Assembly (NCBI RefSeq): GCF_000204055.1
Contig: NW_006768779.1
Span: forward strand, 899,283-963,282
Reading direction: 5' to 3'
DNA: 64,000 bases
Source of the DNA: Melampsora larici-populina 98AG31
Lineage: Eukaryota; Basidiomycota; Pucciniomycetes; Pucciniales; Melampsoraceae
The position numbers and the translations under genes are program-made. This document shows positions 36,185 to 47,289 of this stretch, one piece after another. Below the pieces are notes generated by a model. That model did no database searches. It saw only the letters and a list, made by a program, of their open reading frames with translations, and had not been told where the DNA came from. The first letter of the stretch is position 1. Each line of letters begins with the position of its first letter.

Positions 36185-39100
36185 GATTGAATGTTACAAT
36201 ACTTTTTAATGGAGTCCGACTAGAATTTTACTATTTGATCTGGTGAAATCTCAATCTTTCTGTAGAACTATTTTCATGACCACAAATACAATCCTCATTC
36301 AGGAATGTGCTTCATAGTATCTTTACTTGCTGGTGATGCCTGGTATGAGCCCTAACTCTACAACCAGGCACAAAGAATCAACTTTTTGAGAAGCCAAAAA
36401 TACACTTCTCAAAGACTTCTTACACTCCCATTCTAAAAATGATTTCTCAGCCTGATCACAAATATTTGTTTTGATCATCACTATCTGAGGTTCATAAAAC
36501 ATTGAGGTGAGGTTGAAGATGATCAAAGGTCACAATGCTGAGGTTACAATCACAGATCATTTCAAAGGGAATTTGGGTCTTTCATTGGGCTTACCAGACC
36601 TGCTAGCTGAGAGGTGTGGAGCTACCTGATCTGGGGTTATCATAGTCTTGACAGGAGCCAGCATAGTGAAAGGTGTTGATTACTTGATTGATCAAAGAGA
36701 GGCAAGAAGGACAAATGCAACACCAAGATTATTCATTCACATTCACTGTTGAGCCTCCTTTCTGCCTGAAAGGTGGTCCATGTGTGCTTGTCAACAAGCA
36801 CACCAACATATAGATAGGCTTATATTTGTATGTTACAGTTTCCACTACAATACCAATATAACTATTGTAGCAACTTGCAAGCTAATGTGGAAATGTTTGA
36901 AGAACATCAGGTAGAGTGCATTGAATCCTTGACATCTATCACAAATATATCAAAATCAGACAGAGCATATATGAGAAATCTTTTCATACTAATTCAGTGA
37001 GTAAGTGGAGCAATGAGGGATGGACCAATGAACTTATGAAAACATATGTCCAATGTCCATCACAGAAAAATACATAAATGTTGTTATACAGTGGTGTTCC
37101 CCAAACTCACATCTGATTTATAATCCATTCCTATGAGTCATGACCTGGTTCCCAAGTTCTGCCCCCTGGATGTTATGGTTTCCTATGTGACTGTATGTAG
37201 TACATCATGCAAGCACAATATGTAAAACACTAAAAAATGTCTACCTTTTTGTCTTGGGCTGTGAGTGAGAACCTGACCCATTTTATTTGGTTGGATTGAG
37301 AGAAAAACGGTTTCCAGAGCCCTCCCAGACTCAGCAAATGGCTCCCCAACAAAAAAAACTGCCACTATCCTGCACTTTTCCTGCAAGAAGATCTTGTTTT
37401 GATTGTACTTTGAGCTGGTAAAGCTTCCCCTCCAATCATTTTGGTGCATCACACATACAATGCCTACATCCCAGCCCCTGCAACAAAATTTCAACACACA
37501 ATGGTGTAAATTCCTGCCTCAAACTGCTTTGAAATACGACTTTGTAGCCTGATTGGATATGCATTGAAGGTATTTCAGATCATCAAATCCAAGTTCAGGC
37601 TAGAAATAAGTACTTGATATTAACAGATGGAAAAAATATCCAATCAGGGCCAGATTTCAATTGTAGCATGAGGTTCAGTAGGGCTATCCAACCATATGCT
37701 TTGTTGAAATTTGAGTACTGTCACTGGCCCTAGATTCCAAAAAACACTATGGGCTACCACAGTCTTGGAGAAATCAATGCTACATTCTGGCTTGGGTGTG
37801 ATATTTTGCCTAGTCTCTTACACTGGTGAGAAACTTGCATATCAATATGTGACCATTTCTACCTTAACACAAGTCTACAGCACAAGTTGTTTTCCACACA
37901 AAACAAGGAATTGTACACCACAAAGGCACTTTTTAGCCACAGGGAGTCCTGATCTTCCAAGATTCAATGTTTGGATTCACATCCTGGTTCAAGAATAGTT
38001 TATGGATTTGATTTGAGGTTCATTTCTGCATAAAAGGAAAAGATCTGAGTCAACTGACTAGAAGTTGTAGAGAAGATTTGGCCAGAGGGCCTGAGGGAAA
38101 AAAATGTGGGTAGCTAGAGATCAGTAGGTGAAAGTGGGTCTAGACTGCTATTATACCAAAAGCACCCAACGTTCTACACACCAGTGTGTCATATTTGTCA
38201 CATTTCCCAGTCCACAGAAGGACATGTTGGAACTGATCATTTTTAGTCCAGTTAAACACCAGTTTTGTGGGTATTTAATGTAACTCTCATCTTATGATTT
38301 TTAAAAATGATGAAGACAAAGTGAAGGTGGTATTAGATCTAGTGAAGATTGCTCTGGTAGTCCCAAGGGGGTAGTGAAGATAAAGTGGAAAGGGGTTAAT
38401 TAGTGCACTTTGCGTTTCTCTTGTTTTTCTTTTCTATATGTAGAGTTATTTCTCTTACCTTTGGAGATCTTGTTCCTCATGTCTTATGATATTGGAGCAA
38501 AATATCTAAAGCTTTTTTATCTTTTTCATAGCATTGTTAAAGATTTGTGTTACTGATGTGTTGCTTGTTATATTGGATATGTTTCTCTTAATCCTTTATC
38601 CTGTCAGTTACATCTTTACTTTACTGCTTATGCATAAGATATGACTATGTATGTAGATCATGCTCAAAGGGGCCCTTGTGTTGAGAGAATAGCTGAACCT
38701 TGAAGGAAACATGAGGGGTAGTGTTTTGAATCCAATTTCTATGAAATTTCAAATGAGACCAAAATTTTTACCACTAACCATTTTGGTGTTGTCATAAATG
38801 ACAAATCATGCTTGGTTGTTTTTTTTGTAAATTGTGATGGCTTCAAAAGCACTTGTACCCAATATCTTGATTGGCCAGTGCCTTCAAAGTTCTATAGACC
38901 TGGCCACAGGTAGGATGTTAAGGTCCAAGGCTTGGTTATTATCTCCCACCCCACATGCATAACCCTGTGGTGTAGTATTCAAAGCTCAACAAGAGCTTTA
39001 CAACATCTAAAGAGGGATAATCTACCAATATATGACTAGTAGAAGTTGTCTGAGACTGCCTTCCGCAAAGAAACCAGCACAAGGGCACTTGCTGATCACT

Positions 39101-39298
39101 TTGTGATAACAGAGAAAAATATAAGGCACCAGAGAAATAATCTCTATACTATTATAAGTATTATTCCCAGTTTTGAAAGTGCAAAAAAACACAAAATATA
39201 TCAATTACTATAAATACTGTTGTAAGTATTACTCCCAAAGGAGACTTATAGTCTTATCAAACTGAAATAAATTTGTCCTTAACTTCGATGCAGTACCC
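36185..39298. other. Repeat-rich spacer
   Basis: No gene supported over 3.1 kb. The left part (36405-36660) is copy 2 of the dispersed repeat seen at 27055-27230. The right part leads into gag of the gypsy element and should contain its 5' LTR and leader, but I could not find the TG...CA ends or a primer-binding site. Confidence 0.4.
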
Positions 39299-39793
39299 AT
39301 GGTAGTCCTGCGGAGGGATTTGTTCCATTCTTTATCCCAGAAAACAACTGTTGCCGCGTATACTTATGAGTTTAACATTCATGCTACTGATACTGGTTGG
39401 GAGGTAACTACATTGATTAGTCAGTACAAACAAGGGTTGAAGTGTGGGATTAGAGTAGTGAAGGTGTTGATTCAAGAGGAGTTTACTACTATAGAACGGA
39501 TTTCAAATTAAGCAATTAAATTAGATGATAAGATTTGTGGTGTAGCTGACACTTCTACTTCCATCACCCCCACTCAAGACCCTAACATCATGGGCATCTC
39601 ATCTTCCTACACCCATTTGTCCAATGAGGAACAAGCGCAACAATTGCACACTGGTTCATGCTTCCATTGTGCAGTACAAGGTCTCTTGCCAATGTGTGCC
39701 TTAACAAGGGCGGCGAGAAGAGAGGGAACTGGAAGGGAGGGAACTGAAAGGGAGGTCATTGTGCTAGAGTTGCTGAGTTGGAGAGTCAATTAG
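39299..39793 (+). pseudogene. gypsy gag remnant
   Basis: A frame resembling capsid of chromovirus Gag (SLSQKTTVAAYTYEFNIHA, then LISQYKQGLK) runs into TAA at 39509 and continues in frame as AIKLDDKI. The zinc knuckle at about 39659-39697 reads CFHCAVQGLLPMC: the spacing of CX2CX4HX4C is kept, but the His is Leu. Confidence 0.7.
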
Positions 39794-40019
39794 TGGCTAT
39801 GAGTGGCAAAGGAGCTTAAGTGAATGATCAGATTGCAGGTACTAGCTGTGGAGATGCTTCAAAAAATGGAGGCGCTCAAGCCTGAAGGTTGTGCCTTGCT
39901 TGAGCTTAGAGGTTTTGAGTAGTTCAATAGGAATAGGAGCTGGTAGAGTTTTAAATTGCAATAATAGAGACCCACACATTTCTATCAACTTCTTTTTCCT
40001 TGACCCAAATACCCTGTAC

Positions 40020-40610
40020 CACACCAATTATCAGACCCCCAGCCCAACTCCTGATGGACTCAGTTGCCACTCACAACATATTAGGAGAGGCCTTTGCTAA
40101 AGAAGTGAACCTGTTTCAATAAAGAGTGAGTACATAAAAAAAGATAACAGATTTTAACAGATCCAAAGCCATGTCTTCACATGAGAAGGATTTATTTATG
40201 CATCATGACACTCACCCAACCAATTTCATTGTTACCAGCCTGAAGAAAATGTATGATGGCATACTTGGAATCCCTTGTATCAAATCCAATTTCCGAAGGA
40301 TTAACTGGACACAGAACAGTGTAGCATCTGCCAATATTCTCACTGTCTCCACTTCCGTGGAGTTGTCAAGACCAACAAACCCCTCTTTGGGTCCCAAGAC
40401 AGAACTTTGGAGGGACACTAGGTACCACGACAAGGGTATGTGCACTTTTAATAGCGTGTTAGCATCCCCACAGAGTGAGTCTGATTTTTCTTTTGAATCA
40501 TTGTCAATGTTAGCAATGGAAGACAAGCTTGTTTCTTTACTACAACAACATACCAAGACACACAAGAACCCCACTGATCCTGACAGCCTTACGAGACAAC
40601 ATTGTTGAAA
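40020..40610 (+). pseudogene. gypsy protease remnant
   Basis: LLMDSVATHNILGEAF at 40048-40095 corresponds to the retropepsin active site, with the Gly of Asp-Ser-Gly replaced by Val, and a stop follows near 40120. The later frame at 40171-40608 contains DGILGIPCIKSNFRRINW, the conserved C-terminal part of gypsy proteases before the linker to RT. Confidence 0.65.
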
Positions 40611-41407
40611 CCCTTGTGATGAGAATGAGAAGACCACAAACAACGTTACAATTGATCATGTTGTGGCTGCTGTTCCAGCCTTGTCAAATCTGCACCATAC
40701 CCCTGGAGGTCCAAGAGAGGAGCCCACAGGGCACATTAGGAATAATGACAAGGGGGCATGTATTTTACCCAGTACACTAACAGCCCCGCAATGTGAGTTC
40801 AATCTTTCAATTCCTGATCCACTAATACTCAGGTGTCAGGTTGTAGTATGTCTGAAATAAACAAACACATAATATCAAAACTGTTACATATAATATAACC
40901 TGATATTAGCTTCCAAAGAAAGAGGTTCCTTCCTCGGAGGTTCTTTGTAACCACTACTAATAAATATTTTAATCTACTAATGGTGGTGTGGGGGTATGCC
41001 CCAGAGGGGCCAGCCCCCACTGATAGATGTCTATCTCCAGGTCAGGCCAGTCCCTCCGGGGTGATAACAAAGAACCAGAGGAGGGCTTCTCTTCCCCTGG
41101 GACAGTGGGTGGGTGTTGAAAAGTTTATCTTCAAAAGCTGAGAGCTAGGAGAGTGAGTGAGAAAATAAAAGAAGAAAAGGGGTCAAGATGACTGAGAGAA
41201 GTGAAGGAATACGCGGTGGAAGGAGAGGAATTTTTTTACCCTTCTTATGTGTGGACTACAACCACACTCTCCCGCATTCCGGCCCCAGGTCTTTGCTGGG
41301 CATTTCTCTCTACACTTCACTACTTGTCCACCCTCAGTCCTGTGTACCACTGGTGCCTTCATCTATTTCAAAAGTCAAAAGCTCAATGTTTACCGCCTCA
41401 AAGAAAG

Positions 41408-42290
41408 TATGATTTCAAGGTGGAGTTAGTGAAGGATGCTCAACCTCAAGCTAGCCGGATCATCCCACTGTCACCAGCCAAGAACACTGCATTAGAAGAA
41501 TTGATTAATTCAGGACTTGCCAATGGAACCATCCAACACACAACATTGCCATGGGCAGCGCTGGTCCTATTCACTGGGAAAAAGGATGGCAATTTACATC
41601 CCTGTTTTGATTATCACAAACTTAGTTCATTGATGGTTAAGAACAAGTATCCATTGCCGCTGATGATGGATCTTATCAACAGTTTATTGGATCCAGATGA
41701 ATTTGCAAAACTGGACATGCGGAATGCATATGGGAATTTGCAAGTAGCTGAAGGCTATGAGGCCATTCTTGCATTCATCTGCAGGGCGGGTCAATTTGTG
41801 CCTTTAACAATGCCGTTTGGACCAACGGGGGCACCCAGATTATTTCAGTTTTTTATGCAAGGCTTCTTACTACTACATATAGGGAAACATGTGGCGGCTT
41901 TTCTTGATGGCATCATGATATACACTAAGAAGGGTGCTAATCATCAAGAATCAGTAATCCATTCTTTGGAATTTCTAGATAAGAAACATTTGTGGCTCAA
42001 AGAAAAGTGTAGATTTTCACGCTCACACGCTCAGAGTTTGAATCTTTAGGATTGATTTTTTCACACAACAAGATCCGCATGGACCCAACTAAGGTCAAAG
42101 CAGTTACTGAATGGCTAGCGCCTTGAGACATCAACCAACTGCAGAGGTTGATTGGATTTGCTAACTTTTCCAGATGGTTCATAAATCAATCTTCCAAAAC
42201 AATCTTTACACAACCCCACAAGAGACAATACCCCGTGTATTTGGGATTCAAATTGTAATCAGGTGTTTATGGCATTGAAGACCACATTTA
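41408..42290 (+). pseudogene. gypsy reverse transcriptase remnant
   Basis: RT motifs in order: KYDFKVELV, SPAKNTALEELINSGL, GKKDGNLHPCFDYHKLS, FAKLDMRNAYGNLQV, MPFGPTGAPRLFQFFM, and AFLDGIMIYT at about 41897-41926. The last is the YxDD box with the second catalytic Asp changed to Gly, so polymerase activity is lost. Near 42040 the frame shifts by one base and resumes as MDPTKVKAVTEWLAP and LIGFANFSRWF (thumb and connection). The frame is then split by the insertion at 42291. Confidence 0.8.
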
Positions 42291-43537
42291 CAACACTGAG
42301 ACAGCAGCGCTCAGGATAGCGCTAGCGTAACAATAGCGTAACTCCAGGCGCAAAGCTATCTGATAGCGTTACGGATATCATAAAAGTTACGCTAGCAGCC
42401 CCGGATAACGGGGCTTCTTTTTAAAAGTTACGTTAGCAATCCGGGTTAACGGGTTCTTTATTTCTCAAGCTACGCATCAGCCCCGCATCTCGTGACGGTA
42501 GCTCTGTTGCGCGTAAGGGAAAACAGGGGCTTGATAGGGCTTGATTGAATACATACCAACAACTCAGCATGTGTAGGCATGTGTACCCTTCCAAATCCTC
42601 TCGATCAACTCCCCAAACCATTAGCTTATAGCATTCGATCCCTTTCACAATCCTATCCACTACAATCAATTATATTCTCTCACAATCATCAATGTGAATC
42701 ATCTAAAAAAGATCATGAGTCAGCTCAATTCGTTCTTGCAGCTGAACATTCACATCAACTTGAAGTTTAAATCGTAGGAGCTGGAACAATCGGTGGTCCG
42801 TATGTTCGTTTTTTCCTTTTGAGTCTTCATTAAAGATCCAAATCTTCACAGGAACTAAATACAATCTTTATTGTTTTCTTTAGAGGCCATTGATGCTCAT
42901 TCAGGTTACGACTTCCCTTGGTCTTTACACCACATCATACCTTTTTGGGCTGGTGCTGATCATGATTATTACCAGCATGAAAAGTTTATGGGATCTTATT
43001 ATACTAGCTTTTGTTGGACAGATGCTATGATTGGTATTGATAAAGGTTATAAAGCATATCATAAGAAAGAAGAAATCAATCGAGAAAGAGTAAAGGTGGA
43101 TAGTAAGAAAGTAGAATAAAGAAGTTGTTTTCAATTTTTTTAGTTGAGCTTGAACAACTTTGATTCCCAAGTTTTTCACACGAGTGTGGTTTTGTTGTGT
43201 CGCTTCGCTCTTGCTTTGAGTGTTTTGATATTTGCTTTTGCTTTTATAGTACTGTTTGATTCAAATTTTCTAGTCAGAGTTTTTGATCATGACATTTTTG
43301 AGTGTCTTTGATTGAACAAAAAAAAGCAGGATAGCGCGCAAAAGTAGAGATAACGTAACTCTAAGCGCCACGCAACAAGCTTGAGATAGCGCGTGAAAAT
43401 CACACGAGTTACGCTATGCCGGATAGCGTAACTCTAAGAGGTACGTTAGCCATCAAGGAAATTTCCAGATAACTGGTAGAGCTACGCAGCACGCAACTGG
43501 CCATGTTGCGCTGCGTTGCGCTGCTGTCTCAGTGTTG
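42291..43537. mobile_element. Non-autonomous DNA transposon carrying an ERG25 fragment
   Basis: Ends are CAACACTGAGACAGCAGCGC at 42291-42310 and its exact reverse complement at 43518-43537. The flanks repeat ACATTTA (42284-42290 and 43538-43544), a 7-bp target-site duplication. Removing the element plus one repeat rejoins the gypsy frame exactly (LKTTF then TSAPILK), which proves the insertion borders. About 200-250 bp at each end are dense in the word GTTACGCTA or its complement TAGCGTAAC, likely transposase-binding subterminal repeats. The centre holds host-gene sequence (see ERG25 pseudogene) and no transposase, as in Pack-type elements. Superfamily unassigned. Confidence 0.85.
42700..43119 (+). 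pseudogene. ERG25: Captured fragment of C-4 methylsterol oxidase (ERG25)
   Basis: QFVLAAEHSHQLEV, a TAA, then IVGAGTIGGP matches the histidine-box region of sterol C-4 methyl oxidase (family: GLAAEYAHP...GAGTIGGP). An intron-like gap ends in TTTAG at 42883, followed by AIDAHSGYDFPWSLHHIIPF and WAGADHDYYQHEKFMGSY, the C-terminal part with the last His cluster, then a Lys-rich end and TAA at 43117. The retained intron indicates capture from genomic DNA, not cDNA. The 5' half of the gene is absent and a His-box residue is altered, so it cannot encode the enzyme. Confidence 0.78.
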
Positions 43538-43544
43538 ACATTTA

Positions 43545-44171
43545 CATCAGCTCCAATTTTGAAAATTGCAGATCCATACAAAGCATTTGTATTGGAATGT
43601 GATTGTTCTGATTTTGCCTTATGTGCTGTCTTATCTCAGCGGAGTGAAGATGATGGTGAATTACACCCCATAGCTTATCTGTCACAATCATTAGTGCTGG
43701 CAGAGCGCAACTACAAAATTTTTGACAAGGAACTCCTAGCTATTGTTGTGTCTATTGAAGAGTGGTGCCACTATTTAGAGGGCAATCCCAACAGATTGGA
43801 AGTAATAGTATATACGGATCATGGGAACCTAGAAACATTCATGACAACAAAGCAGCTAACAAGACAGCAAGCTAGATCATATGCGCCAAAACTCTAGGAT
43901 AGCTTGACTTTCAGATTGAATTCCGCCCTGGCAACCATGCAACCAAACCCAAAGCGCTGTCAAGAAGGCCAGACTTAGAGCCTAGCAATGCTGATAAGCT
44001 CTCATTTGACCAGTTATCACGGCCTGAAAATATAGGACAAGATACATTCACCAAAATCACAACTTTAGATTCATTTTTCGAGAATGAAGAGGTAGCACTA
44101 CACAATGCCAAACACTGGTTTGAATTGGATGTTATGGGACTCAGAGATTATAGAAGCAGAGACCATCCTTA
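43545..44171 (+). pseudogene. gypsy RNase H remnant
   Basis: Continues the RT frame after the insertion: SAPILKIADPYKAF, then VLECDCSDFALCAVLSQ (catalytic-type Asp), FDKELLAIVVSIEEW (catalytic-type Glu) and YTDHGNLETFMTTKQLTRQQ. A one-base shift near 43897 moves the frame to LDFQIEFRPGNHATKPKALS, the conserved end before integrase. Confidence 0.8.
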
Positions 44172-44419
44172 ATGATGAAGAGTTAATTTCATTGATTAGG
44201 AAACCAACACTTGATGACCCTTGACTCCAAGAACTGATTCAGGTGACCAAAAACTCCATTTCATCCATCAATTATCTTTCTAACTAGAAATAAACTGATT
44301 ACAAACACTAAATTCTCTCATAGTGTTTAGTACTTTAAACTCTGACTAATAGAGGTACTACACAGGTTTAAAGTTTCTTGATCTGACCAAATCCCAAACC
44401 AATCAAGCAGCACTTAAGG

Positions 44420-44898
44420 CAATGCTGCCACAGTTACTTTACTGGTATTGTATTGGCAATACCTGGTAAAGTATCAAAAAAATGTTACTGTAAAATTTGG
44501 TTTGCAGTAAACTATTGGTTGCCCAATAGTATACTCAATACCGTATCAAAAACCACAATACCAACAAGACCTACCTTGAGTAAAGTATCTTGAAGTGATA
44601 CCGTTACTATAATTGATACTGTATTGGTATTTGTGCCACAATACCAATACTGTACTTGGTATCTAGGCCTAAACAAGAGGTATTGTTGACTGATACTTCT
44701 CCAGCAACTGCTGAGTAAAGTATTGGTTTTCTGATACTTTTTTACTCAAGACGGTATCAAAATCAAGGATACCATCCCAAGGACCTGGGAGTAAAGTATT
44801 GGTCAGACCAATACTAAGTATTGAGATACTTATACTGGAAAAAAAAGTTACTTTCCTGTTACTTTACTGCAAACGGTAAAGTAACTGTGGAAGCGTTG
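44420..44898. mobile_element. 479-bp MITE-like element with 7-bp target duplication
   Basis: Left end CAATGCTGCCACAGTTAC... and right end (reverse complement CAACGCTTCCACAGTTAC...) match at 21 of 23 positions. The flanks repeat CTTAAGG (44413-44419 and 44899-44905). The interior is AT-rich with many GGTATT/AATACC words forming inverted pairs, and has no coding potential. It is inserted in the pol region of the gypsy element. Confidence 0.8.
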
Positions 44899-45399
44899 CT
44901 TAAGGACTACCTCCTGAATATTTTGATTCCACAAATGGTAATCAACAACTATGACAATACTGTGTCCAAGAACAGTAACAATAATGGAAAGAAAATGATA
45001 ACCACAAGAACAAGTTAACCAATCACAGATATGATAGTAAAGTTCACTGTACTGAAAGCTTATAATCTAGTGGGTGATGAGGTTTTATTGGGTAAATGAA
45101 AGTGTCAAATTGTAATGTCTTGATCCTTACAAATTTTGCATATTCAGAGTTTTTATAGTCTGAAGTTTGAAAATCCTATGTGCACAATTTGTGGTTCCAA
45201 GGTTGGGTTTAACTTTTTATGACATATAGGTATAAACCTTTCTGCTTAGTTACATAAATGTTACAGCTGTGCAATGTACGTAACCTTAGGAAATATAAGA
45301 GTTGTGTACGTACACAGTCTTTTACATAAGTTCTACGCATGTCACATACATGATTTCATATGTAATCTGACTTTTGAAACTGAGTTTGAGTTATAATTA

Positions 45400-46178
45400 G
45401 GCCCTTGCTATTTGCAGCCCACACAAAATCCATGTAGGCGCGGCCATAACAGCGCCTACATGAAGGTTTCCCACGAAAAAGCACCTACATTTACGATGTA
45501 GGCGCTTTTTCCTTTTTAAAATGACGCCTACAGGCTGAAAAACCAATGTAGGCGTCATTTGTGTACGCCTACATTCTAAAAATGAAATGTAGGCGTAAAT
45601 TGGAAGCGCCTACATTGTGTAGGCGTCACAAAAATGGGCCTACATTTTTTTTTGACTGTAGGCGTAATTTTTGTGCGCCTACATATGTTAATACCAACAC
45701 CCTTATAATTTAATTCCAACACCCTTATGATTTAATTGCAACACCCTTATAAATAACTATAAGACCCTTATAATTTTATAATCAAATGCGCACTCTTACA
45801 TTTAATACCCTTATCATTTAATACCAACACCCTTGTATATTAATACCAGCACCCTTATAGATTTGTATTCACATGTGTATAAGACCCTTATAACCAACTT
45901 AAGTGCCTACATGGAAAAAACAATGTAGGCGCTCAAAAAAGCGCCTACATTTTATTTTTAGAATGTAGGCGCTTCAAAATAGCGCCTACATCTTATTTTT
46001 AGAATGTAGGCGTACACAAATGACGCCTACATTGGTTTTTCAGCCTGTAGGCATCATTTGAAAAAGGAAAAAGCGCCTACATCATAAATGTAGGCGCTTT
46101 CTCGTGGGAAACCTTCATGTAGGCGCTGTTTTGGCAGCGCCTACATGGATTCCATGTGGGCTGCAAATAGCAACGGCC
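45400..46178. mobile_element. 779-bp MITE with long TIRs and hairpin array
   Basis: Terminal inverted repeats begin GGCC(C/G)TTGCTATTTGCAGCC and stay nearly identical for about 180 bp. The flanks repeat TATAATTA (45392-45399 and 46179-46186), an 8-bp duplication as in hAT elements. Roughly two dozen copies of ATGTAGGCG or CGCCTACAT alternate in orientation, so each arm can fold into a chain of small hairpins. The centre has degenerate repeats of AATACCAACACCCTTATAA. No coding sequence. Confidence 0.85.
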
Positions 46179-46246
46179 TATAATTATTGTTTTTAAAGCT
46201 TTTCTTATTATTATTTGTCAGCCTTTGGCACTATGGTTTAGTACTC

Positions 46247-46500
46247 AGGGCTGACAGTTATACACCCAGTCTTCCATGTTTCTTTACTTAGGAAGCATGA
46301 ACATGACAGCATTGAGGAACAACAACAACAAGACCCACAGCCAACAATAATTGACAATGGTGAAGAATGGGAGGTTTCAGAAATTTTAGATTGACACAAA
46401 AGATACAACAAGACAGAATATTTAGTTAGTTGGAAGGGATTTGGGACCAAGCATAACTCATTGGAACCTCAGGTGAATCTAAAAAATGTATGGAGTTATT
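46247..46500 (+). pseudogene. gypsy integrase tail and chromodomain remnant
   Basis: HPVFHVSLLRKHEHDS is the GPY/F-type integrase end. EEWEVSEILD, a TGA at 46392, then HKRYNKTEYLVSWKGFG is a chromodomain of the kind that steers chromoviruses to heterochromatin. Confidence 0.7.
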
Positions 46501-46658
46501 GAATGATGTTAATTTCAGATTTCCTAGAACAGCAGAGAAGCACAAAAGGACACAGCATAAGTGAGAGGGCAAAGTTTTTCCCACTGGATTTTTTAACACT
46601 GCCCACAGAATGAACACAGATCTTGCAAGAGGAAGATTGGGCATAAACAGGGGGATAA

Positions 46659-46850
46659 TGTTACAATCCTGTAACCCTTTTAATCATTGGTGAAGACTCA
46701 TAGGAGATGTAAAAGATGAATGAGGAGTCTTTAGTTGTACACATCACTAATGTAGACCTTTCTCTTTCTCTTCAACCAACAATCCATCTTATAGACTGAA
46801 CACCTGATCCCCAACACCCATCACCAGACCCCTGTGTTGGCCTCAACAAA
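46659..46850 (+). repeat. Putative 3' LTR start of the gypsy element
   Basis: TGTTACAATCCTGTAACC follows directly on the purine tract AACAGGGGGATAA, the usual arrangement of PPT and LTR. The LTR end is not defined, because the region is followed by a LINE fragment and the partner LTR was not found. Confidence 0.4.
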
Positions 46851-47110
46851 TTAAGACCTTCAAACCTAAGGGAAGATACATTGCTGATGCACCAAATGAC
46901 TTAGAAAAAGGGCAGAGAGCCTTGATATTCCAGCTGAGATATGGGCATTGTAAACTCCAAATTTTTTTGCACCAAATAGGTGTTGAAGAAGACAGCAAAT
47001 GTGAATGTTGCAGACTAGTAAAAGCAACTCATCAATTTTAATGTTTTGCAAAAAGTTCAATGCACAAAGACAAAAGTTTAGGAAAAACTAAAAGAAGATA
47101 TTTCATCATT
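46850..47110 (+). mobile_element. LINE (non-LTR retrotransposon) 3'-end fragment
   Basis: KGQRALIFQLRYGHCKLQIF and then LHQIGVEEDSKCECCRLVKA match the conserved stretch after RNase H in Tad-like fungal LINEs (QLRTGH...L..I...DS..C..C). A stop follows after HQF. Only the C-terminal tail is present, as expected for a 5'-truncated LINE insertion. Confidence 0.55.
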
Positions 47111-47289
47111 GTAAGGTCTAAAAAAGCAATCTGATCATAGTCTACAATAATATATCATCAGGGTTCCATGGATCACCAGAGCTATCCACCATAGAAGTGT
47201 TGACATTCAAAGGCAAGAAAGAATGGACAGAGTTGATAGCAAAATTCTCAAAATCAAAAAGGGTACTTATAAGCCCATCAAAACCTGGA

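Larger units (their letters stand above)
39299..46658 (+). mobile_element. Dead Ty3/gypsy chromovirus-type retrotransposon with nested insertions
   Basis: Gag, protease, reverse transcriptase, RNase H and a chromodomain occur in the canonical order on one strand, ending at a polypurine tract (about 46647-46658) and the start of a putative 3' LTR. Between them the coding frame is broken by stops, shifts and three DNA-transposon insertions (42291-43537, 44420-44898, 45400-46178). The integrase core between RNase H and the chromodomain is missing or unrecognisable. Key residues are lost in gag, protease and RT, so the copy is inactive. The chromodomain after a GPY/F-like tail (HPVFHVSLL) assigns it to the chromoviruses. 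Confidence 0.85.

Noticed and set aside
41201..41407. 5' part of the long open frame leading into the RT region
   Set aside because: The first 60-70 codons do not resemble gypsy pol and are probably chance coding; the RT-like sequence starts near 41408.
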